The translations under genes and the position numbers were made by a program. The notes beneath the pieces were generated by a model. It was not told the DNA's origin. It made no database searches and saw nothing but the letters and a program-made list of their open reading frames with translations. A DNA stretch of 64,000 nt from Stratiolaelaps scimitus (Eukaryota; Arthropoda; Arachnida; Mesostigmata; Laelapidae): assembly GCA_019614645.1 (NCBI GenBank), contig JABWDB010000004.1, forward strand, positions 17,236,001-17,300,000, in the 5' to 3' direction. The first letter of the stretch is position 1. Each line of letters opens with the position of its first letter. This document shows, in pieces, positions 51,945 through 64,000 of the stretch.

Positions 51945-51963
51945 ATATATATATATATATATA
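51945..51963. repeat. AT microsatellite
   Basis: About nine AT units, some 230 bases upstream of the 51.5 kb exon in its direction of transcription. Confidence 0.85.
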
Positions 51964-52951
51964 GTGCAAGAAGAAAATGTCTGAAGCATCGAATGCTGCT
52001 GTCGACTCGAACGCCAATCCATCCGAACGACGCTGAACAGGCGAACTTATCAAGTTCTCACAATCGTTTTGATTTGCCCGACCATACACTAGTGCCGAGT
52101 GCCAAACCAAGAGCACTGGCTTGCTTTTGGGATTGGAGGCATCGCGTTCCGGGTAGTAGCTGAGTCGTAGAGCACTTTTATGATTCCGCTGTTCGGCTGG
52201 CTGCCTTCAAGACCTCCCTCAACCTCCTCTTATAAAAGAATCCAATCGTATTTGTCGTCCAGCCGTAATCCTTATATATGAGGTCTGATTTCGTGTGCCG
52301 GCGGATCCGCGGAGCTTGCCGCCGGAGTCGGAGGCTATGTGGAACGTCGCATTGCTTTCGATATCAGATGTAGATGATGATTTTATTCTTGAAGGATTTT
52401 ATCCGTATTTATTATTTACCACTATATCTAAAGATGGGTCATATAACGTTGTTATCAATCCTTTGGTCTTTATTTTCATTTTGTATTCTGACAGGCTGAG
52501 GGGCGAGGATAGCTCGTCTACATTCATCGGGAAAGGGCCGAAGGTCATTTTACAAATTGTGCAACAATGTTAACTGCGAACGTCCCAAAATAAAGAAACA
52601 CCTTAAAATATAATTAAGATTCGGCGTAATATCTCAAGTCCGCTGTCACAGCAGAATCGATGTTTGGGACAAGATCAGTTGCGATGCTGTTCATAGTCGC
52701 AAATCTATTCGGACACTGGCTGTCGCCAGGCATTCACAGAAAAGAATATCGAAGTGCAGCGTGCATGATACTGTGGCGGTAGATGATGCTAGGTACTTCT
52801 ATTTGCCATTCGACAATAGACACTTTTTCATCCTCGCCGACGAGAGCCAAAACCGCTCGAGCGGATTCGACATTATGATGAGAACTGCTGTGAGCGTGGT
52901 ATCGTTCACGGTGCCTATCCGCCAATCGACTGGATACCATGTATACCATCA

Positions 52952-52980
52952 ACGGAATCATTATGATACAATGATTCCGT
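52952..52980. repeat. 11-bp perfect inverted repeat
   Basis: ACGGAATCATT (52952-52962) and AATGATTCCGT (52970-52980) flank a 7-nt loop ATGATAC, upstream of the 51.5 kb exon with respect to minus-strand transcription. Confidence 0.7.
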
Positions 52981-55900
52981 CGTCAAGAAATCATCATTAG
53001 TCATAATCCGTAATATCCGGTCAGTGTGTGGGTGTTCGTGATTTGAATATCTATAAATAATAAAATCACAATGCTTCGTAACATTCGCTTACTCAATGAC
53101 AGTTGCTATTATATTGTCGATCTATTTGCCCTGTGGTCTGTAGCTGGCTTGGTGTGCGCACACGAGATGCGCGTCCCTAAGCGTGTGCCATGGCTGATAG
53201 CATGAGGCCTACGTCCGCCTCCGCCGAGCACACAGAACTAGATATTATATCCTGTCCCAACCACAGACCTGTCTTGGTACCTGTTGAAAAACGGGACGTC
53301 GAGTGCAACCCGGGCCGAGCAAAGGTGTACCAAAAGTGAAGTTGAAGTGCTATCTTATCTTCATACTTCTCATCAATTTGGCTTAGTACGGCCAATTGAG
53401 TTCCAGTGTCCTTTAAACAGTGGTGCCACATAGATTACCACCTCTTTCCCTAGGCATATTGATTTTGTCATCAAGAGTATACACTCGTATCAACAGCACT
53501 GTGATATATGTGGAGATCAAGTGTTTAGATCATTCGCGCATCCTGCTGCTTGCTGCAGTGTTGCGTGATTTGAATCGAACATATTTAAAGTGAAAGGCGC
53601 TCTCAGATACATTTGGAAAATGAATAATCAAACAACTATCGACTGACAGGGAGTCGCCGGAGGAGGAGCTGAGCGGCGGTGACCTGCTGTTCCAACCCTA
53701 GACGTCGAGCCAACGGTTCGTTATGACTTCGTCGTATATTAATGAGTTTTTTCAGCGATTTCACCTTATTTCAGACCTAATTTGCGGTTCTCCACCCATC
53801 ACAACGATGGGTGAGAACGGCGAGGGCGCGCCACAGCGGTCTCGTCAATGGTGGGCGGCCTCATACTGATGAGATCATGTAGGAGAAGCGGTAGTGTCAG
53901 CTCTAGCAGCAGCTGAATCCGCTGTGCGAGAACGCGGTATGGTGTTAATCCTAGGCGTGGTCGTCCAACTTGAGGCCTGCAAGTCCTACTCATAAACTTG
54001 GACTTCCCGCGCCGCAGTGGTGACGAACTCAGGAGAGGCAAGAAGTAGTCGCTTTAATTCGGCATTAGACCCAGTCGGTCCATCCGTTTGATCGTCGATG
54101 GGTCGAGCCATACCCCGACAATGTGCAAGTGACATTACTGTCTGACTTCAGAGCGGATGAACAAAAGCTAAAGCTGAGGTCTGACATCCTCAATGTCCCT
54201 CATCGCCATACGTCGTCGCTTCCATCACGAGCCTGAGTGACCTCGAGTTCCATCGTTCCCGGGAGATCTCTGGCCTCCCTGGCAGCGAGAGGAAGCCTAA
54301 AATCCAAAATGTTCATCTAGTTCCTTCTACTCAGACGAACGATGATTCTGATGTGCGGCCATCATCGTTCTATCGGAGTCTCTAGTGCCCCCCGCGACCA
54401 CGCGTACACCTCTGCCTGCTCGCTCCTTCCAGACTCGAGTCGAGCGTTCCATCCAGGCTCCTTTAACCGACCAGTCTCTCTTCGACGCCGCTAGCTAGCA
54501 AGCTCATCGTGTATGCAAACGATCTCAATCGTCATTACAGATGGCATCTGCATAGCTCATGGCAGCGGCAACAGCAGGAGAAACTGGCAGCAAACGAACA
54601 AACGTTGTTCGCCGGAACTAGCCTGCTGGAACTTATCAGACAGCTTCGCTACAGACAGACAGATAGACAGGACGACAGTCTCGGTCTTGAGAGCTTGTGT
54701 TTGATGAGCCATTGAGAAACCTTATTATCCCATTAGGCAGCAGCGCAGGGGATGAGGGCGTTGCCGACGCCAGCAGAAAGGAAAGCCAACGAAAGACAAG
54801 CCATAACTCAATGGTTCAGCGAAAATAAGGTGGCGGAATACGAATAACGGATAACGCACAGCGATAATTACGCCAGTGGTGGCGGTGACGGTGGCGACGT
54901 TGAATGAGAAACGTGTATGACTCTATCGCTCTGGGCTCCCGAAAATTCGAACTCAATAAACGCACTCGAGTTCTCAGCGTAGTAGACATCAAGTGATAAA
55001 AGTCAGACTCATTCGAGATCAATAAGAAGTCTAAATATAGCTGGTTTATTATTCAGCTTCTAAAATGAAATCGCATTTTGTCAGCGACCTTTTATATAAA
55101 TATGTATTGTTTATGTGTGCATTAGCGTATCAATGGCAGCAACTGTCCAGACGTAGACACTTATATAACAAATAGTAGCTCGCTTGACGTGACGGCTGTT
55201 GTGATCGTCACGATGGTCCCAGACGTTGCTGCCGGGCCTCCATCTAAATAGCTGGTCGGTCTGCCCGCTCGCCTCGTTGGCTGTTGTTGCATTATCACCT
55301 CTATTGTTATTCCAATTCCAGAGGAATAAGCAAGGGCCAGTCAGCCTAGCTCGACTTTGTGCGCCTGATGGGAGAGAAAGCCCGACTACCCGATTTTCGA
55401 TCGAGAGAGAGAGAGATAGCGAGAGAAAACATAGAGTCCCTCTATGAGAAAGGAAGCAGACATCCATCGGGTAGTGTATGTCGCAGGGGTGGCTGACTGA
55501 GTGGGGTGAACAGTCCCTACCATTGCTCGTCGAAGGTGGTCTACCCTACGATAGCAAAGCCGCAGCAGGAGCAAAACCATCGGCAGTAGGGCTAAGCAGT
55601 AGAATGGCAGCGAACGGCGCTGCAAGAAGACTCTCTCTCTCGAGGGCGAGTCGAAGCTGAGGCTCGACTTCGACGAGGAGGGCAGGCGGACGCACACGGG
55701 GGAGCGTTCGAGTCTTCGCATCGGCAAATCGGCTTAGAGACGGATTTTTTATTCCTGATTGGAGCTGGAACGCTGCTTCGGCCTCTGTGTCGTGTAGTTC
55801 ATCGAAGCTGTCGAATGTATAATGGTAAGATGCGATGGGATATTCGATGAGAATGTTCATGTGTGTCCGTGTATGTGTATGAAAGTTTGTTTATACGTTA

Positions 55901-58900
55901 ACGAATACAGTTCATAGCGAAGCAGGAAGGCGCATGAACGGTGGTGAAAAATTTTGTGTGTAGCAATGCTGCACGCAGACGCTGATCGAGAGAGGCGTTG
56001 TCGAGAAGGCTGGCTGGCGCTCGGCGAATGATAACTATTTTCGGGACCCCAAGGCGAGCTGCCCCTCTCCTGTAATTATTCTAAATATACACTTGCCTTT
56101 CAGAGACCTTCTTGCGTCTCGAAACCGTACAGACGGAAGACAACGCACTTGGTAAGCACGTGATTGTCTTAGATTTGCATCAAATTTGCAACGCAAACAA
56201 ACAACTCGGTATCGCTTTATGGTGATTGTTGTGGGACTGCTACCGTGTACGGCTTACAATAGCCATAGCTCCCATTGATTTGACACGTCATCGGAAATTT
56301 GGCTTATTGGAGATATTCACAGTGCAAATAACATGAGTCATACAGCATGTATGACAATACTGACTGCATCGAAATATTTCAGGGTGAAAGTCTTTCAGTC
56401 GGATCCTACTCCTGTGGAACCCAATATTTGTTTACCAGGAAGCTTAGAAAACTACCTCGAATTGTGCCGTGACTATGAGAGATCCCATTGTAGCATCCCG
56501 AGGAAATGGTCCACAGTGATTTGTTCTGACCTGAAAAACCAGCCGCCAATTACAGCACCCGCTTACTGGCTCATTTGAATGTTCCAAGCGTTCGAGACTC
56601 AAACGTACGCACCGTTAACTACGAAATTCCTAATAATTATCCGTATTTTACGAGTGCGACAAACTATACGAAGAACGATACAGACATCTTCGCACTTACG
56701 TATAATAAATACCCCCTCTGCCCCCGGTCATAATACATGTGCATGAAAAACGTCGACATCAGGCAAACAATCGTGGTACTAATTTTAATTTCGATGTCAC
56801 ATGCTCTGCTTCTGCAAACGTTGTGAAATATTCTTCATGAAAATAATGAGAATGCTGACAACAATGATGAGCTCGGCAAAAGCGAATCTGATCCCGTATG
56901 TATTATCTAATTTGATCCTATGTGTATTATTATTTCAAATAAATACATTTGGAATAGCAAGTCTTCTTCTCAACAGCGGCGTCCACAGTTCATTCTGTCG
57001 GCGACGATCGACGCGGCCAGCCGCGAATAAGTCAATCTGTGGCCAACATGTGCTGCATATATATATATACACGCATGTATGTGTGCGCAACTCAACCTGT
57101 TCATCGCTGTACAACCCTTCGTTCCTCTTTTTGTTTGCTGAACGGAACGAATAGTAATTAGATTGGCAGTGGTTGTTCGTCTGTCAACGTCGTGGAGTGG
57201 CCTACGGCCGCAGGGCAAGGTTTCAAACATGTGGAGAGCGAGAGAGAGAGAGATAGGGATTTGAGTATGGAGGTAAGCAGAGCCAATTGCTCCTCACTTC
57301 GTTCGTCCTCTGACTTCGTTCGACCCATGAAACCGTTGCCACTGCTGTCTGCCGTCCGGTTGCAGAGGATGTCAGCCGCTCTGAGAGTCCGTCTCGTTCG
57401 TTGAATACACCTCTCGCCTGCTTTCTTCTGTCTTTCCGCGGCGTCCCGCAGGGGTTTCGAACGCCCGCCGTCACGGGAAAACCTCGTTGGCGTTCTGTCC
57501 CACGAAGAAGAAGTAGCAGCCGCCACATCCTTCTCTCTGACATCACGAAAGGAGAACAAACGCTGGCGCAACAAAGAACCAAAGAAGACGAAGAGGCGAT
57601 GCCGCCGTCGATGCGAACGGCGGGTGAAGAAAGCCACCACCGGGTACAATTCATCCGTCGGGCGCCGGCTTCAAAGGGAAGGAATTCATGCGATCCCCAG
57701 CTCAGCCCAGTCGGGCAAGCCCTAACTGCGTAGATACTGCTATTCCTTTTCCGCCAGTTAGTCGTATGCCGCCGGCAAAGTGACAAGAGTGACGAGACTC
57801 CCTACAAGAGACTCCCACGGACCACGGACGAACACTAACCCCAGATCAGAACATCGTTCCACTCCCTGCCCCACCACTCGTGTGCACATACACACACATG
57901 CATGGAATGACGACTCGCACATTTCGTTTGGCGGCTTTAGTAGAGGAAACGAAGAGTGCCTCCTCGCATTCGGGTTCACTGTAACATCCGTCGCATCGCC
58001 CAGCTTCGTCAGGCATGGCGACAGCAACCGTAGATATTAGCTTCTAGTTTCTCTCACCTCGTTCTCCCTAAATGAGGTTGGGGCCAAATCTCATTTTGCT
58101 CTTTTTGAAATTATCGCAGTGCTCTACGAAAAGCAAGAGAGATATATAGAGAGAAAGAGATGCATAGAAGTGAAAAGGAAAAAGATAGTGAACGAAATCT
58201 ATATATATATGCATGCAAGAAGGTCGACAGCCAGAGAAGAAGGCTGGGGTTTGCTGGGGTCTAGAAAGTGGCTGTCCACATAATTGCGAATATGCCGAAA
58301 GGAAGGGAGTTGATAGAGTCTAGTCTAGTCAGAGGAAATCGGTTATTCTTCGAAATGGGGAGAGGGACCCACACTTCGATGCTTCGTCTACTGCCACTTC
58401 GGATGTCAACTGGAGTGCCTGATCACCTCACCTGTGAACGTCTCTCTCTCCCCTCTCTCTGTTCTCATCTTCGCTCACTCGTCCGATTACCAGTCCAATT
58501 CCAATACGGTCGTCTAGTGCAGCCAGAGCTTGTAATCTTTGCTATTTTGTTTAATATCCGCCCTTGGCTTGTCAAAATAATTAGAGTTATGCGAGAAGTC
58601 AAGTTGCACTATCATATGTGGACCTACTGAATATTAAGTTCTTAGAATAAAATAATTGTACAATAAGATAAAATAATAAGTAGGAAATGAAATAAAAAAT
58701 AAGCCGACACACCTGATATCACAACAGGCAAATCTATCCCAAATCTGCTGTACACACTCCACAAGGTAGCAGACAGCGTGCTGATTTTTAGCAACGCGTT
58801 GACCTACGCTATTTCTCGATATGACTAATCAGTCGGCAATGAAACCCACCGATCATAAAAGAAGAAAGTTTCCCTCCGACCGCCGAAGGAAGTTGTTTGC

Positions 58901-61262
58901 CCACCATGTTCACTCTCTACCTGCTAGCCACAAATCATGTAAAATTAATATTCGTTACAAGTCGCTAGGAAACCAATTATTATATATACATACAACGGTA
59001 TTATACAGCTATCCACCACCGATCGACATACAAACGAATGGAACTACCCACTCGTTTCGCTAAATTACACTCGACCGCAGCGGGGCGCTCATAAGAGATG
59101 AGACAACCCGTCCTGATGACAACTGTCCTTCCCACCGCGTGACGTGGGCGACCTCATGCCAACCTCTACCGATGTAATTAATATCTACATATTGCGAAAG
59201 ATTCAGATTAAATATCCACACCGCGAGCACCTCAAACACTGCTAGCTTCCGACACTAAAATTTAGAACGTTTTTCCTTTTTCGTCAAAACGAGTCGTTTG
59301 CAATAACAAGCACAAACATAAGACGTAAGTCTGGGAGCGTTCTGCGACAATGTTGACCTCTTTATCTCGATTTTTTTCTTCGGATCACCGTAATCTGAGA
59401 CTGACGGCTCGTATCGGATGACGTATCCTGACGTATGCTTTGTTCGTCTCTGAAGACTTTTTTCCGTCTCGTCGACTTCGTTATTTACTTATTCGACGGC
59501 GTTGGTGGGTTACAGCCGAGCAGACGCCTGGCGCAAGTCAACCGCAAGACCAAGAACAGCAGCCTTTCTCGACCGAGCTCAGGTTAACGACTAGGGGGCG
59601 CTGCCCCTCTTGTGGTAATCTTGACGATCTCCATGTCTCCACGTAATAAGACCGATTAGTGTCAGGCCAGACATCATTCCAGAGAGAGGATACGATTCTG
59701 CTTGAACTTGCAGCGATTGTCGGAGGGGCTATCTAAGACAATGATAAACGAAATAAACAAGGGTCAGCCAACAAACTGAAGGTGAAAGAGAATTAAGCAA
59801 TCGTTTGTTAGTCAGGAAAGACCATATAGAGGGCAATGTTATCTACTTGCACGGTTCGTTAGTTTGATGAGGATGCCGAGTTCGAGGTTTTCGACAGCTT
59901 GAGGGGTTAGCAACGGCGTCAGCAACGTGAGTGTATTGCACGCGATGGACGTCGATCTTTTCATCATTTTATCCAATCGACACAGCGGCTGCAAAGCCCA
60001 TGGTTGGCAGCTGGTGTTGGTCAATTCTCGCGTCGATATTAAAGACATTCAATAAAAGCATAGCTACTATGTAATTGCTCCGTTTCGTTCTAGTGAAGAG
60101 ACCGAAAATTGTTTCCATTATATCGCATTTGGCCGAGTAGACAGGCAAGAACGCTCGTTCTCGGTGTTGTTACAAAAACTGGCGAAACGCTTCTCCTCTA
60201 TTGTTCAGCGCTCTTCGCCCTTTCTTGTCTGAACTTCTCGCCGGTCTCTGCTCGGGGTGACGACCTTCCGCGGCGGCAGTTGCCATGGAAGTGTTTAAAA
60301 CCTCACGACACTTTCGCGCCACATACGCAACAAGGTTCGACGATACGACAAGCTCATCATATGCTACAGATATATTCATGAGGTGGCGATGGTGTTTGAC
60401 GCATAATTTCATCCCGATATTTATGAAGCCGTTGGATGTGACAGAATGAACTCGCCGGGTGCCTTGCGAAGGCTCACTCAGGATCCTTCTCAGGGCAATG
60501 ATTTGATCGTTATCACAATAGTGTACGGCTGCCTTACCCAACGTCAGCTTGATACATCGCCAGCTTTGTAGGCGAAGGTGGGAAGACTCCCAAGATATAG
60601 GCGTACGATTTTACGTAAAACACGAGTGAAAAAAATGCGCAATTACTTTGTCAGCAGTAGAACCCAGACACTTAAGTTCTCTTTCGAGTAACCATGCACG
60701 TTTGGCCTCGAGTGATAAACAAATCAACTTAATTGATATCAACTAAATTTTGCATTCAACAGGAGGATCCCAAGGGAATTTCTGATATTAATTGCTTGAT
60801 TGCTAGAAACAGCCTCGACATTGCTACCTGCCTAACCCAAGATTCTCGCATACCCTCGCGTAATCAGTAGCCTCCTCTGTCACATTCAATGACCGCTGTA
60901 TCCGTGAGCATTCTGAGGCCTGAGCAATTCGAATTTGAACACACAAATCGTCCCCCTGTTTTTGGATAGAGCAACACACAATATCGAGGGTTTTGGTAGC
61001 GAACGAGCGTACAACTTGTGGCCTGTTCAAGTTAGAAAAACTTGCGCTGCGATTTGCAAATGCTGAAGCCGACCTATGCATGATCTTAGATGTAACAGAT
61101 GTTATTCTTGTGCTTCCAAAAAACCCTGCCTAGAGACAGTCGATTAGGAATGTTCTTTTATCCTTGTTGACTTACAAGCGACGTTTACCTAAATGCTTTT
61201 GTGCTGAGTTTTAGCCAATACGTAACGTGCACGCTATTGCCTTTGCGTTGCTTCATAAGCAA

Positions 61263-61345
61263 AATGTGCAACGGTAGATATCGAACCCGTGCACCAATGT
61301 ACGTCTGCCTAGCGTGCAAGGCGCATACGAATGCGTCACGCCGCC
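61263..61345 (-). repeat. tRNA-like (SINE-like) sequence, copy 2
   Basis: The minus strand has a box-B-like stretch (GGTTCGATATC at 61287-61277), followed by the tail CCGTTGCACATTTTGC, nearly the same tail as copy 1. A box-A-like stretch (GGCGGCGTGACG) is at 61345-61334, next to a small perfect hairpin (CGCAT/ATGCG with a TCGT loop) at 61322-61335. The box A to box B spacing (about 47 nt) is longer than normal and the T stem is broken, so a working tRNA is unlikely. It is best read as a diverged member of the same repeat family. Confidence 0.45.
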
Positions 61346-63031
61346 AAACTCGAACTGCGATACCTATCTAGCAAGCTGTAAGGTTTTGCCTTCTATCAAT
61401 AAATTGACTCAGTAAATCAGTCAATGAAGAGTAAGGCTTAAGAAACCGTCGCTCAACTACTTTGACCCTAACATCTCTCTCTATTTCTCTCTTTCTCTAT
61501 TTCTTGCTAATGATTATTGAGACCATATTAGTGAGCTTGGCACTCCTTTAGTCTGCCAAGCATCTAACACTGGACGATACACATCAATCTGTCTGATGGC
61601 ATCAGATCGGGCAGCGCGCAAGTTAATTTCTGCTTCCTTAGGCACACCTCATATTCAGTGTACTTATAGTGTGCATACTTATCTGGGGAGAACTACGCCC
61701 TCATTTCGAAACGCTCACCACCTATCAACTGCGGCTCTAAGAAGAAAAGGGCAGAGCCGAACTAGACCCGGGCCAGCCCAGGGCTTCACAAAAATTGCGA
61801 GCGCAACCATCCTATTGGAACCATAGTAGAAGATCTCCTTCCGCTGCTTCCTCAACAGGTTTCCGCTCATTCGCTACACGTCGTTCCTTGCTGCTCGAGT
61901 TGTTCGAGACCGGACCCTCCGAACGTTAGCGGGCGGGTCCGAGCTGATGGCTCCTGTGCCTTTGCCATGGCTCCGGTGCTAGCCTGCAGGCCGCCCGCTC
62001 GCACTCAAGTTATTTTCCCTACTTGACCCTATTATAAGATCGTAAAGGCGGCGGTGGAGGCAGCGGCGGCGACTCGCGCCGAGTTGTATGCGCTAGGTTC
62101 GTTCTTGTTGCATACATTATCCGTCAATTACGAGGTAATCAGGGAGAGGGTAGTACAGGGCATGTTAGCCTTGGGAACAGACAGTGCAACGCAACCTAGA
62201 GCCTAAGGCGAGCCCTGCCCGAGTTGTCGGGCGGTTGAGCAGCTATGCAGCTTGCGCCTGCTCAGCCGCTGGGGCTGGCAAGCCCGAGGACACACGCAGT
62301 CTCTCCCACAGATCCCTATAATCATGGGTTCCCAGTAGCTAGAACCGAGCGAGCTAGCGACGACCATCCCTCGTGGCGTCTCTGTGTGGCAACTGCCCAC
62401 TCGCCTCGGGGTGAGTTCCTTCAAAGCTCGGACAGCGACGGTTAAAGTGAAGTTAGCTCTCGCCGCTCTTGTTCTGGGGCGAGTATTCGGTCACTGGAGC
62501 GCCCTGGGTGTGAAATTGCATTTCAAGTACATGTCTGCGTAAGTACACTGCTCATCCCAAGATGTGGTTTGGGCCAGAAGAGGACATGTCAGAGAGGAGG
62601 AATCAAACGGAACTTATTGCAGAGCTCCACTCTGAGTTCAGCGTTAGAGCTATTTGGCTCGTAATGTATTGAATGTTGACGATGATTTCGCAACCAAAAT
62701 CGACAGCACATACGCCTAATAATGCCTATTCAAATGGCTGAGCTTCCGACTGAGTCCATCTTCAGGCATAAGCTCTTCACAGTAGTCTAATTTGCGGATT
62801 CTTTCCTCCAACATCGCCGACACAAAATCTCTTATCCTAATAATTTGGATCGGTTGCACTGTTCCTATTGTCATTGTATCTTTACCGTCTCATAAGGAAT
62901 GCTGGCATTTAATGTAGCCTTTCAATCCTAGCCAGATGTACAGCGTGTCTGTTATATGAAATGTATTTATTATCCGAGTGGGTACGGTAGCCGTATCGCC
63001 GTGCAGTTTCTATGACATAAGCAGCAAACAC

Positions 63032-63090
63032 TCGAGTGTTGTCCGAGCTTATGCCGATGATGTTCTCTACATTTGCAACTTTGCCAACGT
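63032..63090 (+). pseudogene. Possible reverse-transcriptase motif remnant (weak)
   Basis: One frame reads SSVVRAYADDVLYICNFA, resembling the catalytic YADD block of non-LTR retrotransposon reverse transcriptases. The expected upstream QG..LSP-type block is not seen and downstream sequence is not RT-like. It may be a small decayed LINE fragment or coincidence. Confidence 0.25.
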
Positions 63091-64000
63091 CTTTTTCACG
63101 TGCCGAGTGGCATTATCGGCTGAATATATCGATATATCGTTATTTGTCTCCTTATTGTTCTCGCCCTGCCTCTTGCTACGCTCGCCAAACCCTGAGGGGT
63201 AGCTTTCAAAGTAGGCGGCGCCAATATCGCAGTGTCTACAGTGTAATAATCTCTTACCTTAGAACTTGCCAAAGCAAATAGCTCGCTCTATGTTTGAATC
63301 TGTATGACCCAGCCACGATGCTCCACAACTCCTACACCTATACGGCTTCTCATCAAAAATGCTCGCCTTTTAACGCCCGCTACGCCGCACGATTTGTTTA
63401 TCACTTGGACACCGCCACTTCGTGGCGCTGGCCGAACCAGGCCAGCCTGGCGTTATACGATGTTAGGCGATCCTCTCCGATCCAAGACGCAAGCGTGTTA
63501 ACTACAGAAGAGCCGGTCTACCGTGCCGCGTTGTCTTCCAGCAAGGTTGTCACCCGCTGGCTTTAGATAGTGGGCAAGGGGGGATGGAAGAAAGACACTG
63601 TCCTGCGCAGCTTGAGGTAGCCGTGTCTTGGGCGAGCGTATCGATGTAGATGTGAAGCCACTACAGCAGAAGCAAGGAGTAGGCCGCTTGGTGCCTCTTG
63701 CCTGGAGCTGGCCGTTGCCAAGCTCTGTGTACATGCCTTATTATATAAGGACCGGCTGACGCTAAGCCGTTCTAATTAAGGACAGCAGTAACGGCAAGAA
63801 GAGGGAACAACGAGATAGAAGCAACGAGAGTGGTGGTGAGATCAGGGCAGGAGCCAAAGGGAGACGGATGCCGGGCGCCTGTGACCGCTCCGGCTGCAGC
63901 ACCAAGACGGACACGAAGATAGCCGGCGAGGATACCCGCTCGAGCATAGATAGATGCTGCTGCTACTGCAAAGGGGGCGAACGACGAATGCTGGTTGGTC

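Larger units (their letters stand above)
51713..64000. other. No supported gene; may include upstream introns
   Basis: Upstream exons of the minus-strand gene should lie here or beyond the window. Open frames such as 53177-53431 (minus) and 60170-60541 (minus) were read but lack recognisable domains. A GC-richer block with GA/CT runs lies at about 57.1-58 kb. Repeats listed separately include tRNA-like copy 2 at 61.3 kb. Confidence 0.4.

Noticed and set aside
54509..54560. VYANDLN resembling a reverse-transcriptase YADD block
   Set aside because: The second Asp pair is broken (AND) and no other RT blocks occur around it.
60170..60541. 123-codon minus-strand frame with fairly natural composition
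   Set aside because: No family match and no convincing splice pair; not reported as a gene.

Overview
This window looks like nuclear DNA from an animal, most likely an arthropod (a mite or tick is possible, but that is inference). It has intermediate GC with undepleted CpG, GC-rich blocks alternating with AT-rich ones, many short TA, GA/CT and CTG/CAG microsatellites, canonical GT-AG splice signals around the only convincing coding sequence, and a decayed mariner transposase. There are no bacterial-style operons, no rRNA genes and no CRISPR array. Almost all open frames of 60-290 codons look like chance frames in GC-rich, low-stop DNA.

The best-supported gene is on the minus strand. Two phase-0 exons (51455-51712 and 34103-34402), separated by an intron of about 17 kb, join into 186 residues of a membrane protein. 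The join is a transmembrane hairpin: the first membrane helix is at the end of the upstream exon and the second at the start of the downstream exon, followed by a Ser/Thr/Pro/Ala-rich region. I do not recognise the family. More exons must lie on both sides. A weak, phase-compatible pair of open segments ending in a stop codon (4296-4523 and 3949-4160, same strand) could be terminal exons of this or another gene, but is unproven.

The remainder is intergenic or intronic. Region by region: 1-3.9 kb is GC-rich with CTG/CAG tracts; 5-6.6 kb is AT-rich and holds a perfect 23-bp inverted repeat and a 70-nt TA tract; 7-10 kb and 15.3-16.7 kb are GC-rich, the latter with a pure 19-unit CTG tract; 13.8-14.1 kb holds a diverged repeat pair; 23.0-23.6 kb is a dead mariner element; 25.6 and 61.3 kb carry two related tRNA-like (SINE-like) sequences on the minus strand; 27.1-27.2 kb has two adjacent hairpins, the first resembling a microRNA precursor; 34.4-51.5 kb is the long intron, with a 24-bp minisatellite, GC-rich CTG/GGC blocks and an exact 26-nt direct repeat 1.05 kb apart; 52-64 kb is mostly unique AT-leaning DNA with a few hairpins and one possible reverse-transcriptase motif.

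I found no multi-gene system. The items most worth testing are the unidentified membrane-protein gene, the 27.1 kb hairpin pair, the perfect palindrome at 6.2 kb and the tRNA-like repeat family.
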